DNA of 64,000 bases from Balaenoptera acutorostrata (lineage: Eukaryota > Chordata > Mammalia > Artiodactyla > Balaenopteridae). The position numbers and the translations under genes were made by a program. The stretch is from NCBI RefSeq assembly GCF_949987535.1, contig NC_080082.1:49576374-49640373 (forward strand), read 5' to 3'. Below the pieces are notes generated by a model. The model was not told the DNA's origin, ran no database searches, and was given only the letters and a program-made list of their open reading frames with translations. This document shows, one piece after another, positions 53,666 to 64,000 of the stretch (positions within the stretch are counted from its first letter, which is position 1; the number at the start of each line of letters is the position of its first letter).

Positions 53666-53892
53666 GGGAACATCCCTGGTGGTACAGTGCTTAAGACTCT
53701 GAGCTCCCAATGCAGGGGGCCCAGATTCGACCCTTGGTCAGGGAACTAGATCCCACATGCATGCCGCAACTAAGAGTTCGTATGCCACAACTAAGGAACC
53801 CACGTGCCACAACTAAGGAGCTCTTGAGCTGCAACTAAGACCCAGCGCAACCAAATAAATAGTAATAAATAAGTAAATAAATATTAAAAAAA
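53666..53892 (+). repeat. CHR-type SINE, variant body
   Basis: Head gaacatccctggtggtacag. Body has repeated gccacaactaaggag words. Duplication aagacaa[c/t]gtcag at 53,653-53,665 and 53,893-53,905. Confidence 0.92.
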
Positions 53893-54281
53893 AAGACAAT
53901 GTCAGATTCAGAGACCTCTGAGCCTGGCCCAGGGTGATACGTATTACCTTAGTGATTTCTTCATTTTGTAGGATGGGAAACCAAGGCACAGAGAGGTCTC
54001 TTGGGCTGCTCGAGCTCTTACAACTAGGAATGGCAGAGCCCAGAGCTGATCCCCCTTTACTCTGTCACCAGTGCCTGGTAACCTGGCCCGCCCATGAGGA
54101 CGCCAGGTGTGTTGTCCTGCAGGGGGTTTTAGGGGTCACATGAGCTCAGGGACGGGGAGGTTCTGGGCTAAACACATCAGCGCACATTTGGTGGTGTCTC
54201 CAAGTGTGTGAACACAGAGCGTAGGCCTGTATGTCTGTGACTGTGTGACCAGCTGTGTGCCTGTTTGCTGGTGCATGAGGA

Positions 54282-54337
<56 letters not shown>

Positions 54338-54378
54338 TGTGCGTGTGTGTGTGTGCGTGCGTGTGTGTGTGTGTGTTT
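54282..54378. repeat. alternating TG/CG purine-pyrimidine tract
   Basis: A (TG)n run with many inserted CG steps (gtgtgcgcgtgtgcgtg). TG-rich words continue, less regularly, to about 55,190, including a (tggtg)n run near 54,899. Confidence 0.93.
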
Positions 54379-56217
54379 ATGGTTATGAAACCACAGCATG
54401 GTTGGTTGTATGCCTGTGTCCTTGACAGTGTTTCTGCTTCTCCATGAGCCCACATAAATGTGTGTGTGTGTCTGTGTACAAATGTACACAGTTTGTGTGC
54501 CTTCACATGCCTGAGATTGTGTAGGAGTGCTGGCTGTGGCGGTCCCTTTGAATGTATTTATGTTTAGTGTGCATGTGTTGGTGTGTTTCTGTACAGACAT
54601 TTGTCAGTATTGTCCTCGCAAGAGCGTGTATCTTTGTGACCATTTGTAAGAGTGCACAATTGTGTGGTTGTGTCTTTGTGCCTCTATACGGGCATCCATC
54701 TCAATGAACACGTGTGTGTTTTGTGTGTATACAAATGTGTTTGTCTTAGTGTTTTGTGACTGGTTTAAGAAGTGCTGGTGAGTGTCTTTGGGTTTCTCTA
54801 TGGATGTGCTATTCTGAATTTGTATGTATGTACATGCACGTATTTGTCTTGTTTTGTGCCTGTTTATCCAGGTCTTTGGGTTTCTGTGTGTGTGTGTGTG
54901 TGGTGTGGTGTGGTGTGTACCCCTGGGGGACCTCACAGTCAGTAGAAAACAACCTACATACACGCTGAAATGCCCTCCAAACAACCCTGTGGTGCTGACG
55001 AGGGCCCCGCAGGACCCTGGGGTCAGGGGTCAGTGGACTCCTAGACGCTCAGGCCAGGTGACCTTAAGCCCAGGCTGGGCCCAATTCCCAGGGAGCAGCG
55101 TGGAAAATCATTGACACCCACCCTGCCCCCCCAGCTCAGAAGCCCTCTGAAGTGTGCCCGAGGCTCACGTGTGAGCGTGTGTGTGTGTGTGTTTGTGCGC
55201 CTGTAATACAGTCCTCCCTGCCGGCACCTCCTCTCCCCAGCTTTCCCCACGGCTGGCTGCCTACGATTCCTCCCTCTGAGCTGAGAGAGTTAACCTAGCG
55301 GGCCAGGGCGGTCTGGGCTGGGGGCCGCCCCCTGGCCCCCCTCCAGCCCGGCTCCAGTTACAGCTGCCGGTTGCGGAGGGTAGGGGTGGGGTTGGGCGGG
55401 GAGGGGAGACCACTGAGGGCAGCGCGGCCAGCTCTGGGCCAGGGGGTCCAAAGTGCTCGGCCCCAGGGCACAGCCGGACGCTTGGGGCCTTCTTTCGGCA
55501 GGGGACAGCCTGACTGGGGTGAGCGTCCCCTGCCCCTCCCCTCCAGGCCTCACCCCTGGCCTGGCTGGGCCGCCTATTTTGGGAACAGGAGTGGCTTCCC
55601 AGGCAGGCCAGACCCAAGAGGAAGAGAGTGTGGTTGGGACGTTGGGGTTCTCCCAGGGGTGGGAGTGTGGGTGCAACTCCTCCCTGCTCCTGCCGTGGCA
55701 CGTGCACCCTGGCTGGGTGTGGGTTTTGGACACTCACGTGTGTAGGGTGTAGGTCGGGTTGCGTCATTGTTTGGGGGTGCAGGAGGCCCAGATGAGGAGT
55801 AACGTGTGGCTGGGTCTCCACCCCATGTCCTGCTCCAACCAGAAGTTTGGGGAGTGGGCGTTGTCTCCATTCCAGCCCCACTGTGTGTGTGTGCGCGTGT
55901 GTGCATGTGTGCGTGCGTTCCTGCCCCTGGCATCTGTCTTCTATCTCTCAGCCCCGCTGGCCTGGGCCTCATGTCACTCGCCTGGCGTTGTCCGTTCATG
56001 AAAGATGTCACCCAGAGGCAGGCAAAGGGGACGTTTTCCCTATTCTCATCTCTTTCAGGAGAGGAGAAGGGGTGGCCTTTCCCACGGGGGCAGCCCATGG
56101 CAATGTGGCAGCCCAGCCTCACCCGGGCAGGGTTGTGCATGACCCCCAAGGGGGGGGAGGAAGGCTGTTGCCATGGTGGCCTATGCGAGGCAAATTCCTC
56201 CAGGGTGAAGTGGGAGA

Positions 56218-56312
56218 TATTTATACCCAGGGTCAGGCAGAGAGCGGGCCAGCGGCTGAGGGCAGGAGAGCTGGGATATTACGGACGCGGCGAGGCCGTG
56301 GTGTGCGGGCAG
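56218..56312 (+). promoter_or_regulatory. FXYD1: candidate FXYD1 TATA box and non-coding first exon
   Basis: A TATA-like tatttata (56,218-56,225) is followed after about 90 nt by a possible donor cgggcag|gtgggc (56,313). The first coding exon opens at 56,722 with acceptor ccccccag four bases before the ATG, so an upstream leader exon must exist. The assignment of this one is an inference. Confidence 0.35.
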
Positions 56313-56725
56313 GTGGGCCCTTGGGCAGGTCCGGGCTGTCTCATCCCTGGCAGTGTGTCTGTCTCTCCACCTGGGTGGGGCGAGGCATCGTGCTCTCCCC
56401 CGCCAGGGTAGGCGTGGGGAATCTGCGGCCTGCTGTGGGGACGGCCCTGGCTTGCGGGAGGTCCCTGTGGACTGTGTGTGTCTCACCCTTGTCCTTGCTG
56501 CTCTGTGACCCCCACCGTGTGGGTTGTTTTGGTGATGCTGTGTCCTGGTGAAGCAGGAGGGTGCCTCTGTTTCTCAGGGTGACCAAGCTGGATGATGGAC
56601 GCTTTTGAAATTAACTCCCTGGACTGTCTCTGACTTAACAGAGACAGTCCCCTGAAGAGAGTTCAGGCCCCAAAGGTGGGGGAACGAGGGTACAGATGTC
56701 CTGACCCTTGGTGTCCCCCAGGACA

Positions 56726-59662
56726 ATGGCATCTCTCAGCCACATCTTGGTTCTTTGTGTGGGTCTCCTCGCCATGGTCAACGCAGGTGAGTCCGGGGAA
56801 GGCAGCCCCACTACCCACTTCAGCCCCAAGGGTGGCAAGGGTAGGGGAAACCCTGCAAGAGAACCAAGTTGGAGACTCCAATCTGAACTGAGTCGAGGCA
56901 CCAGGAAATTGGGGTCTCACGTGGGGTCCAGTCACAGGCTGGTATCTGGGGGAGGGGAGAGGATGCCCCAGGTCAGGCAAAGGTGGAGGGCGGGATGGAG
57001 GCCTGTGAATGACGGAATCAGAGACAACCTGTAATGAGACGGAGAGCTGAGGCAGTTAGGTGCTGCCCCACCCAGGACAGTGCAGCGGGGCAGCTAAGAC
57101 CCGGAGAGGGTAGGCAGCCTGCTCAGGGTCCAACAGTCCCCAGACTCTCGGCCCAGGAATGTAAAACCCCCAAAGGGTCTCGTTATGCCCCTCCTTGTCC
57201 AGGATCCCAGGAAGCATCCGACCCTGATTTCTTTCTCTCTTTGCAGAAGCGCCACAGGAACACGACCCATTCACCTATGGTGAGGGAGGGAGGGGCACCT
57301 TTCTTTGGGAGTTAGGGGGTTGCTGGGCTGGGTTAGTCTGTCCTCTCCTCATTCCTCCCCTCCCCCCACCTCTCTCTGTTTCTGTCTCCATCTATCTCTA
57401 GACTCTCAGTGTTTTATGTCTCTGTCATTCTCATTCTCTCTCTTTCTCTTGATCTGGCTCTCCAACTCTTTCTGTCTTGATCTCCCTCTGTCTCTGTCTC
57501 TCTGTTGGTCTCTGTCTATTTCATCCCTCTCTGTATCTCTGATTCTTTCTCCTTTTACCTCTTAGTATCTTATAGCTCATCCTCTGCTGCCACCTGCCTT
57601 TCTCCTCTCTCTGATCCTCTCCATCATCCTTCACTGCTCCCTTGTTTCCTCCCTCCTCCTTGCCTTGCCCACCTCCTCCCCTCCCTTTTCTTTACATCCT
57701 CTCTTCTCCCTGATCCCCCTTCTCCCACATCTCTCCGTCCTCCTCTCATTGATCTCCTTTCCTCTTCCCCATCCTTCCTCCTTGCCCCTTCCTTCCCATT
57801 CTGCCCCTCTACTATCCTTCCTCCTCCCCTCCCTGCATTCACGCTCCTCCTTGCTGCCCACAGACTACCAATCCCTGCGGATCGGAGGCCTCATCATCGC
57901 CGGGATCCTTTTCATCCTGGGCATACTCATCATCTTGAGTGAGTACCCCTACCCTGACTCCAGCCGCGAATCTGCGGGTGTCTGCCCCAACCCCGTCCAG
58001 TCCCCGCTCCGCTTCCAACCCCGCCCCTATCCGAGCCCTTGGTCCCGCCCTTATTTCTGTCCCCGGCCCCGCCCTCGGCCCCGCCCCTGTTTATGCCCCT
58101 CCCCTATCGCAGCCCTAGGCCACGCCCCTTCTACTCCGCCCTCGGTCCTGCCCCCGTTTCTATCACCGCCCCCGGGCCCACCCCGTTTACGTTCCCGCCC
58201 TCGGCCCTGCCCCTGTTTCTGCCCCTCCCCTTTCCCAGCCCTAGGCTCCGCCCTGCCCCTTCTACTCCCCCCTCGGGCCCGCCGCGTCTCTACTGCAGGC
58301 CCAGCACCCCCCTGTTCCTGCCCCACCCTTATCCCCCCGCCGCTCCAGCCCTGGCGAGCGCGAGCTCTGGCTCGCTGTGCCGCATAGAGCGGAATCTCAG
58401 CGCACTCCTCCCCACGCCCCCACCCACAGGCAGAAGATGCCGGTGCAAATTCAACCAGCAGCAGAGGTAAGAAGCCTCTCTGGGCCCTCACTCATCTACT
58501 CCCGCTCTGAAGGAGCATTGGGGGTGAGGCCGGAAGTCCACTCAATCCAGAGCCAGAGAGACGCCTCGGCAAATATGTATCAAGCACCTACTACGTGCCC
58601 AGCCCCAAGCCAGGCCTTGGGATCAAGCCAGGAATTAACTGCCCTCCCTGCCTGGCTGAGCTTCCAGCCCAGTGGGGGCGGTGGCGATGGGCTCCAACAG
58701 ACCCACAAATATAAAATCACGAAGCACGATAAGTGCTGTGAAAGAAAGAGCCGCGGCGAAATGAGATCACCTCACTTGGCGGCCCAGTTTAGCTCAGAGT
58801 CCTGTTTCTAGCTCTTTGATTCATCCTTAAATAAAAATGTAAAGCCCAGGCGATGTATGAACACCTTGTCGGTATTAAGATACTTGTAGATGTTATTATA
58901 AATAAAGGTAGTATTTATTGGGTGTGTCCCACGTGCAGGATGCTGTTTCATTATGTGTTATTTACCCCTCACACCATATCTATAAGGTAGGTGCTGTTAT
59001 TAACCTCATTTTACAGATGAGGAAACCGAGGCACAGGAAGGTGGTCACACGCCCCAGATCGCTCAACTGCAAGATGAAAGCTCTGGGTTTCTAACCTAGG
59101 CCGTCTCCAGGCAATCTGCCCTCAAGTCGCTTTGGCTATACCTCCTCTTCCAAATTCTAGTTCCTTCTCCAGCACTCGGGGAGGTACTCGCTGTTACCGG
59201 CTTGGAGCGCCTCCCGCCAAACACTTAAACTGCTCCTGGGTGCACTGGATTCTCTGGCGGCCCGGAACCTGCTCCTCGCCCATCTCTGGGTCTCAGAACA
59301 CAAGTCTGTGAAATGGGGGCTGCACTGGGGTTTCCCGGGTGTAGCTGCCTCTCTCCTTTTCCGTCCCCAATTCCTTCTGCATCTCCTTTCTCAGGACTGG
59401 GGAACCTGATGAAGAGGAGGGAACTTTCCGCAGCTCAATCCGCCGTGAGTTTGGGGAGACTTCGGGTGTTTGGGGATGCGGGCTGGTTCCAAGAACCCCT
59501 TTCCTGGTCCTCCGTGGGCGCGTGGAGCTGGGGGCTTGATCTGAAGCCCGAGGTCGGGGAGTTGCCCTGCTGTGCTCCCACCTTCCAGCGGAGCTGGGGT
59601 GCCCCTCCTGCTACCCGAACTCTATGTGTTCCCCCTTAGGTCTGTCCACCCGCAGGCGGTAG
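56726..59662 (+). CDS. FXYD1: FXYD1, phospholemman
   Basis: Coding exons: 56,726-56,786; 57,247-57,279; 57,864-57,938; 58,430-58,466; 59,395-59,444; 59,640-59,662. The sum is 279 nt, 92 residues plus stop, as in human. Phospholemman is the heart, muscle and brain regulator of Na,K-ATPase and a kinase target. The signal peptide is MASLSHILVLCVGLLAMVNA. The FXYD signature PFTYD is at residues 28-32. The membrane helix (GGLIIAGILFILGILIILS) is followed by palmitoylation-type CRC. The tail ends SSIRRLSTRRR, with the PKA/PKC serines at precursor positions 83 and 88 (mature 63 and 68). The helix exon (75 nt) and the next one (37 nt) have the same sizes and phases as in FXYD3, showing common origin. 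The gene is intact. Confidence 0.97.
57350..57860. repeat. CT-rich pyrimidine tract
   Basis: About 500 nt of tctctgtctc and cctcctcccc words in the FXYD1 intron immediately before the helix exon. It produces long spurious open frames on both strands. Confidence 0.85.
58071..58290. repeat. tandem duplication, 126-bp unit, GC-box rich
   Basis: gccctcggcc recurs at 58,071 and 58,197. The sequence that follows in both copies runs cgcccctgttt.tgcccctcccct...cagccctaggc and ccccttctactc. The second copy is complete for at least 90 bp. It lies in the FXYD1 intron after the helix exon. Confidence 0.75.
58905..59115 (-). repeat. MIR element
   Basis: Reversed MIR: attttacagatgaggaaacc and atctataaggtaggtgctgt, in an FXYD1 intron. 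Confidence 0.85.
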
Positions 59663-59916
59663 AGACACCTGGTGCGATGGAACCCAGCCAGGTCCTGCAG
59701 CTCTGACTAGGCTGGAGGAGGGAGGGGGGAGGAGGAGGGGGCGAAGGGCTGGGATAGGGGGCTTGGAGGGCTCTCCTGCCTCTTACCCTTTTCACCCACA
59801 CAGAATTCCCCTGGCACCTGACGCCTCCCACCCACCTTCCGCGCGCCCACCTCCATCTGGACTGTCCTCTTCCCCAGCCCTGCCCCCACAGACTCCTCTC
59901 TGCCGCTCAGATTTCC

Positions 59917-59922
59917 AATAAA
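59917..59922 (+). terminator. FXYD1: poly(A) signal AATAAA for FXYD1
   Basis: AATAAA in context tttccaataaaacgtgc, 255 nt after the FXYD1 stop, followed by a T/G-rich stretch (gcttttctgtcttg). The FXYD7 promoter begins immediately after. Confidence 0.9.
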
Positions 59923-59939
59923 ACGTGCTTTTCTGTCTT

Positions 59940-60231
59940 GACAGAGCGGTGTGGATCTGTCAGTCCCTTCGCGCGGAAAGCCTGGGCGCCCCCTTGGCCC
60001 CGGCAGAGGGCGCCCCCACCCTTGGGGAAAGGGCGGGGACGTCGGCAGTGGGCGGGGGCGGGGGCGGGGGTGGCCGGGACGGGGGCGGGCTCTCCGGGCC
60101 CCCATTGGCTACGGCCCCCTCCACACCAGGGCTCCCCCCATCTCCCCCCGACAACAGTCCGTCCCGGTTCCAGCTGCTGCAGCCGCTCCTTCACCACCTC
60201 GGCATCCAGCCGCCCCCTGCTCCGGCTTGGC
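59940..60231 (+). promoter_or_regulatory. FXYD7: FXYD7 CpG-rich promoter and 5' leader
   Basis: A CpG-dense block with a run of GC boxes (gggcgggggcgggggcgggg) near 60,048-60,070, no TATA box, directly before the FXYD7 ATG. The G-runs could form a G-quadruplex. The whole space between the FXYD1 poly(A) signal and the FXYD7 ATG is only about 310 bp. Confidence 0.75.
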
Positions 60232-60262
60232 ATGGCGACCCCGACCCAGGTCCCCACAAAGG
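60232..60262 (+). CDS. FXYD7: FXYD7, first coding exon only (gene runs past the window)
   Basis: ATG at 60,232 opens MATPTQVPTK plus one base, ending at donor gtgagc. FXYD7, a brain regulator of Na,K-ATPase, lacks a cleaved signal peptide and begins MATPTQ in other mammals, so the identity is good despite the short length. The O-glycosylated threonines of the N-terminus are present. The exons for the FXYD signature and helix are not found up to 64,000; in human the gene is about 11 kb and they would lie beyond. Confidence 0.9.
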
Positions 60263-60739
60263 GTGAGCGTCGCCTGGGGAGAGGGCGCAGGGGGGCTCCG
60301 GGATCTTAGAGCTTAGGAGAGAGGATCTGGGGAGATTCCAGTACTGGAAGGGGAGGGGAACGGGGAAGGAGATGTCCCTTCCTACCATGGGCGGAGGCCC
60401 CTGCAGTGCACCCCTTGGCACCCCTCCAGGCCTCTTGGACACCCTCTCCCGGTGGTGTCGTTCCTGTGCGGGACCCGTGGTTGGAGAGCGGCAGTCCCGG
60501 GAGAAAGGATGCTCGGACCGGTAGCTATAGCAACCGGGTGGCTGGTCCAGCACAGCGGTGGTAGTGGCCTCGAAGAGATGGGCTCCGAAGGTGGGAGCGG
60601 GTAGATCTGCAGCCACGGAGGTTCTCGCAGATTTCAGGGTCTCTGCGGAGGGTAAGGGGAGGGGGTCCATATGCCTGTTTTTTTCTAGTGCTGTCACCTA
60701 CGGTGGGTGTTTCCTGAAATCTCTGACAGGCAGGTTCAG

Positions 60740-60965
60740 TGGGAAGCAGGGAGAAAGAGGGAAAGATAGGAGCTGGAGGAAGTGAGAGATAGACGGAGAG
60801 AGACAGAGAGAGCAAGAGAGAGGGAGACCGAAAGGAATATAGAAAGAGACTGACAGAGAGCCTGAAAGAGATAGAGACTGAGAGATAGAGGGACTGAGGC
60901 AACTATGGAGAGGGAGGCATAAAGACACAGAGGGGGAGAGAGAGAGAGAGATGGACCCACAGCGT
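60740..60965. repeat. purine-rich (gaga) tract
   Basis: gagagacagagagagcaaga-type words on the plus strand in FXYD7 intron 1. Confidence 0.85.
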
Positions 60966-62734
60966 GAGAGGGAAATGGAAAAGAGAAGGGGGGGTTGGCA
61001 CAGGGTGGGGCCCGTACCACTGCAGTGAGCCCCCATGGGCAGGGATGGGTGTCAGGACCCTCCTTCCCAGCCCACATTCGGGGTGTTGTCTGGTCCGAAA
61101 GGTGCACTTGGGTGTGCACACAGATGCCCCTCCCCACCTCCATCGCCCACACAGAGATTTACATTCACACCATTAGCCCAATTATGCACCCCCGAAATAC
61201 TCACCCCCCCAACAGCCCCCTTTCTTGCGCCTACTTCTGCAGAGGAGCAAGGGGAGGGATGCTTCCATGGTGGGGGAGAGGTGGGTGAGGGAGGGTCCCC
61301 AGCGCTGAGAGCAGGGCCAGGGGAGAGGCCAGCGGTGCTGAGGAACCTCTGGCAAGTGAAGGGAACCCCAATTGCACTCTGATCTCTCCTTCCCTGCCCG
61401 CTTTCCCGGCAGGTGGGGGCTGCTGCACTGAGCCATATCTGCAGAATTTGAAGCAGGGCGGGGGGTGGGGGTGGGGGGGCGGCTGCAGAGGCTGGAAGCC
61501 ACCCTAGGGAGAGGGGGCAGGGCTGAGGCAGCAAGCCTGGAGTGAGCCTAGTGCTTCCTTTCGCGGAGATGGTGGTTAGCAGGATCGATGGCAGCAGACG
61601 GGCAGAGGTGGGAGGACAGATGCCCCCGCCTCCCCACACCCTTTCTCCAGTCACAGCAGGAGAGGGGACCACAGGTCTTGGGAAACCCCGGGGGAGGAAG
61701 TGCATGTTGCCTGTTGCAAACCACTTAATGAAATTAATTAATTAATGAATAGATTGTTTGGGGGCGGGGGATGGCTCCCGCATCCCCCCATCCCCCACCC
61801 CATCAGAGAGCAGGAGGGTGTGTTGGGGACAAACAGAAAGAAGATGCAGGAGCACAGCTGGGCCTGGGTCCCTATCCCTAAGAAGGACCCTCCGCTTGGC
61901 CAGAAGCCAGTCCTGCAGAGGCAACAATAGGAGGTACAAAGGGAGCAGAGGCAGTCAAGGTTGGCCCCAGAGTTAGAAACCCAACCCCCAAGTCCCACAC
62001 AGGACCCTATCCAGCCTGGGGTACCCAGACCCATCACCTCTCTTCACCTCTCAAGATGCCCCAGTTGCCATAGTAACCACCTCCTTCCTGATGTCTCCTT
62101 GGCAACTGGCCAGGAGTGGTGCACATTCCTTCTCCTGCCTCCTGACTCCACCCTTAGCTCAGCCTCGTCCTGAGGACCCAGATTGCTGGGGCAGCAGAGA
62201 CCAGAAGAGGAACTTCTGCATGGAGCAAGGAGCACCCAGGGAGGAACCAAAGAGGATTCTGGGGCAGGCGCTCACCCACTGGGCTTCTCTGATGGTTTGG
62301 GGAGGCAGGATGTGTGGAAACACAGGAGACAAAAGCAGGATAATTCAACTGCTCCACTTCTGATGCAGTCTCCCTGCAGCCTAGCAGGAGCTCATTCATT
62401 CATTCATCCATTCATTCATTCATTCTAGAAAACTTCTTTGAAAAACTTTATAAATGCCAGGATTAACAGTAGAGATGAATCAAATAAATTTACTCTCCAT
62501 CTGGTGGGGAGCTAAGACAGAGCACAGATGACTCTAAAATAATGTTTCCCCATCTTGATGCTTATGAATACCACCTTCATGATTTTTGCCCTGTCCAAAT
62601 GTTCCCCACAATGATATTTATTTAACATTTTCCCTCCAAAGAATTAACTTTTAAAAAACTTTGTTAGCTTTATTTTATACTGCCACCACAATGGAAAATC
62701 AGGATTTTTTTTTTTTTGGTCTTACACTGAAGGC

Positions 62735-62940
62735 AAGTATTAAAATGATCTTAAACAAGTGACTTCACTTTTCTGAGCCTCAGTGTTCCTCTTTTGTGGA
62801 ATGAGAATGAAGATAGCGCCTATATCAGAGAGCTGCTGTGAAGATTAAGTGTGTTAATATCTGTAAAGTGCTTAGAAGAGAGCCTGGCATGGACTCAGTG
62901 CCATCAAATGCCGCTTAGATAAATAAAGGAGAAAAGCCAA
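62735..62940 (+). repeat. MIR element
   Basis: Contains ttctgagcctcagtgttcct, gctgtgaagattaagtgtgt and gagcctggcatggactcagt. Confidence 0.85.
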
Positions 62941-63894
62941 TAACGTCATAACAGTCTATTTAGGTATTGTTGCCTGCTGAAGGCCCTGAACCCAAGGCCT
63001 GTTTTATCTTGGGAGATTAACAAGGGTTGGAAGGTGTAGAGTCACATCAGCTCCTATTTAAGACTTGCTCTTTGAAGATTGGACAGGGAACTGAGAAGGG
63101 TGAACTTACACACTGTGAATCAGTGCTAATCAGGGTCTTGCCTGGGCGCCACCTGCATGAGTCAGTTTAAACTAGAGTATGCTGTGGTGACAAATAGCAC
63201 CAAAAATCTCAGTGGCTTCTCACAATGAAGGTAGATTTCTCATTTAGACTATACGGCCACCACAGGTCAACTGGAAGGTCTCTACTCACCAAAGAAAACT
63301 GGAGAAGCCACAATCTTGAACATTCATATCACCAGGCCAAAGGCAAAAGAGAGCTCTTGCGTGGGCACTTAAATGCTGCAGACTGGACTTACAGTTCCTT
63401 GGCCTGAATTAGTCATCTGTCCCCCTTCCCAACCTCAAGGTAGCCATCCTTCCTGAGCCTGGATAGGGGAAGAACATTAATGACAACATCTGGCATCGCC
63501 CTGGCACTCCTGATACCCCACCCCCACCCCCGCTCCCCTAGTGGTGCATGTTTTGCAGAATTGTGCTCTAATCAAGGCAGAGTGTACTAAAAGCTGTCAG
63601 AGGAATTAGGGAAGCATCAGGATGGGTTTCTTGAATGAGAAGGATGTTCTGAGCTCTCCTGAAGGGGAATAGAGTTTGAGACAGGGAGGTGGGAGTTGGG
63701 GAAAAGTAAATCCACAGACACACAGACACACACAAGTTTTATCCACCTGTTAACATTTATGAAATCAGAGTGAGTCTTCCAATGGTTGAGTATGTTTTAT
63801 GTGGTACAGCTACATACATATGCGTGCATATACACACACACTGGGAAAGTTATTACAGAGTCAACTTTGAATCTTTAAATTGATGTCTGAGAAA

Positions 63895-63955
63895 TAAGTA
63901 ATATAGGATATATATAATATAGTATGATATAATATAATAAATATAATATAAAATT
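63895..63955. repeat. AT-rich low-complexity (tatataat)n
   Basis: atatataatatagtatgata-type sequence near the right edge. Confidence 0.9.
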
Positions 63956-64000
63956 TTGGACAGCTGTGCTCTGCTGGATTTGGTGGCAGGAGCAAGTGGA

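Larger units (their letters stand above)
51171..56200. other. intergenic region between LGI4 and FXYD1 (divergent)
   Basis: No supported exon. It contains MIR pieces (51,720-51,960; 52,105-52,235; 53,005-53,175), one CHR SINE (53,666-53,892) and a TG-rich zone (53,430-55,200). From 55.25 to 56.2 kb the sequence is GC-rich and could contain regulatory DNA for FXYD1. The long open frames near 55.3-56.5 kb show no known domain. Confidence 0.6.
60263..64000 (+). other. FXYD7: FXYD7 intron 1 (incomplete)
   Basis: No exon is supported. Contents are a purine-rich tract (60,740-60,965), a G-run with quadruplex potential (61,457-61,482), a short (cattcatt)n run near 62,396, a MIR (62,735-62,940), an old dispersed repeat (about 63,160-63,420) and AT-rich DNA at 63,895-63,955. 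Confidence 0.7.

Noticed and set aside
55261..56551. Long overlapping frames between LGI4 and FXYD1
   Set aside because: High GC content keeps several frames open on both strands at once. No motif, and no splice logic.
62150..62200. RPEDPD-like codons resembling the second FXYD7 exon
   Set aside because: No FXYD signature or helix follows and splice sites do not fit.

Overview
The window is mammalian nuclear DNA. Genes are split by GT-AG introns, and ancient MIR, L2 and MER5A repeats are present. There are also about 16 tRNA-derived CHR-type SINEs, with the 'ttccctggtggcgcagtggtt' head and an A/T-rich tail. Those SINEs, without the ruminant Bov-tA continuation, point to a cetacean or a close relative such as hippo (inference). 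The gene order matches the mammalian FXYD/LGI4 cluster (human 19q13.12): [decayed VWD gene] - FXYD3(+) - LGI4(-) - FXYD1(+) - FXYD7(+). HPN would be expected just left of the window.

Layout. 1-3.96 kb is intergenic. About 3.96-27.56 kb holds 17 recognisable exon remnants of a large secreted protein with an N-terminal NIDO domain and repeated VWD-C8-TIL modules (alpha-tectorin/FCGBP/zonadhesin-like). Exon phases chain correctly wherever consecutive exons survive and a phase can be assigned. Frames inside most exons are broken, one splice donor is mutated, one intron has shrunk to 37 bp, and whole exons are missing, so it is called a pseudogene. 27.6-36.6 kb is repeat-rich intergenic DNA. 36.7-41.9 kb is FXYD3 (88 aa). 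43.6-50.7 kb is LGI4 on the minus strand, nine exons and exactly 537 codons. 56.7-59.7 kb is FXYD1/phospholemman (92 aa). FXYD7 starts at 60,232 with a CpG-rich promoter; only its first coding exon lies in the window and the rest is intron 1.

FXYD3, FXYD1 and FXYD7 are small single-pass regulators of Na,K-ATPase. LGI4 is a secreted Schwann-cell ligand of axonal ADAM22 needed for peripheral myelination. FXYD3 and LGI4 are convergent. A promoter-like cluster (CCAAT, CRE, NRF1-like, E2F-like) sits between them, inside the probable LGI4 3' UTR. The main unexpected item is the multi-exon relic at 4-27.6 kb. Other notable structures are a tandem array built from MIR tails, a large CAY repeat in an LGI4 intron and a 126-bp GC-box duplication in an FXYD1 intron.
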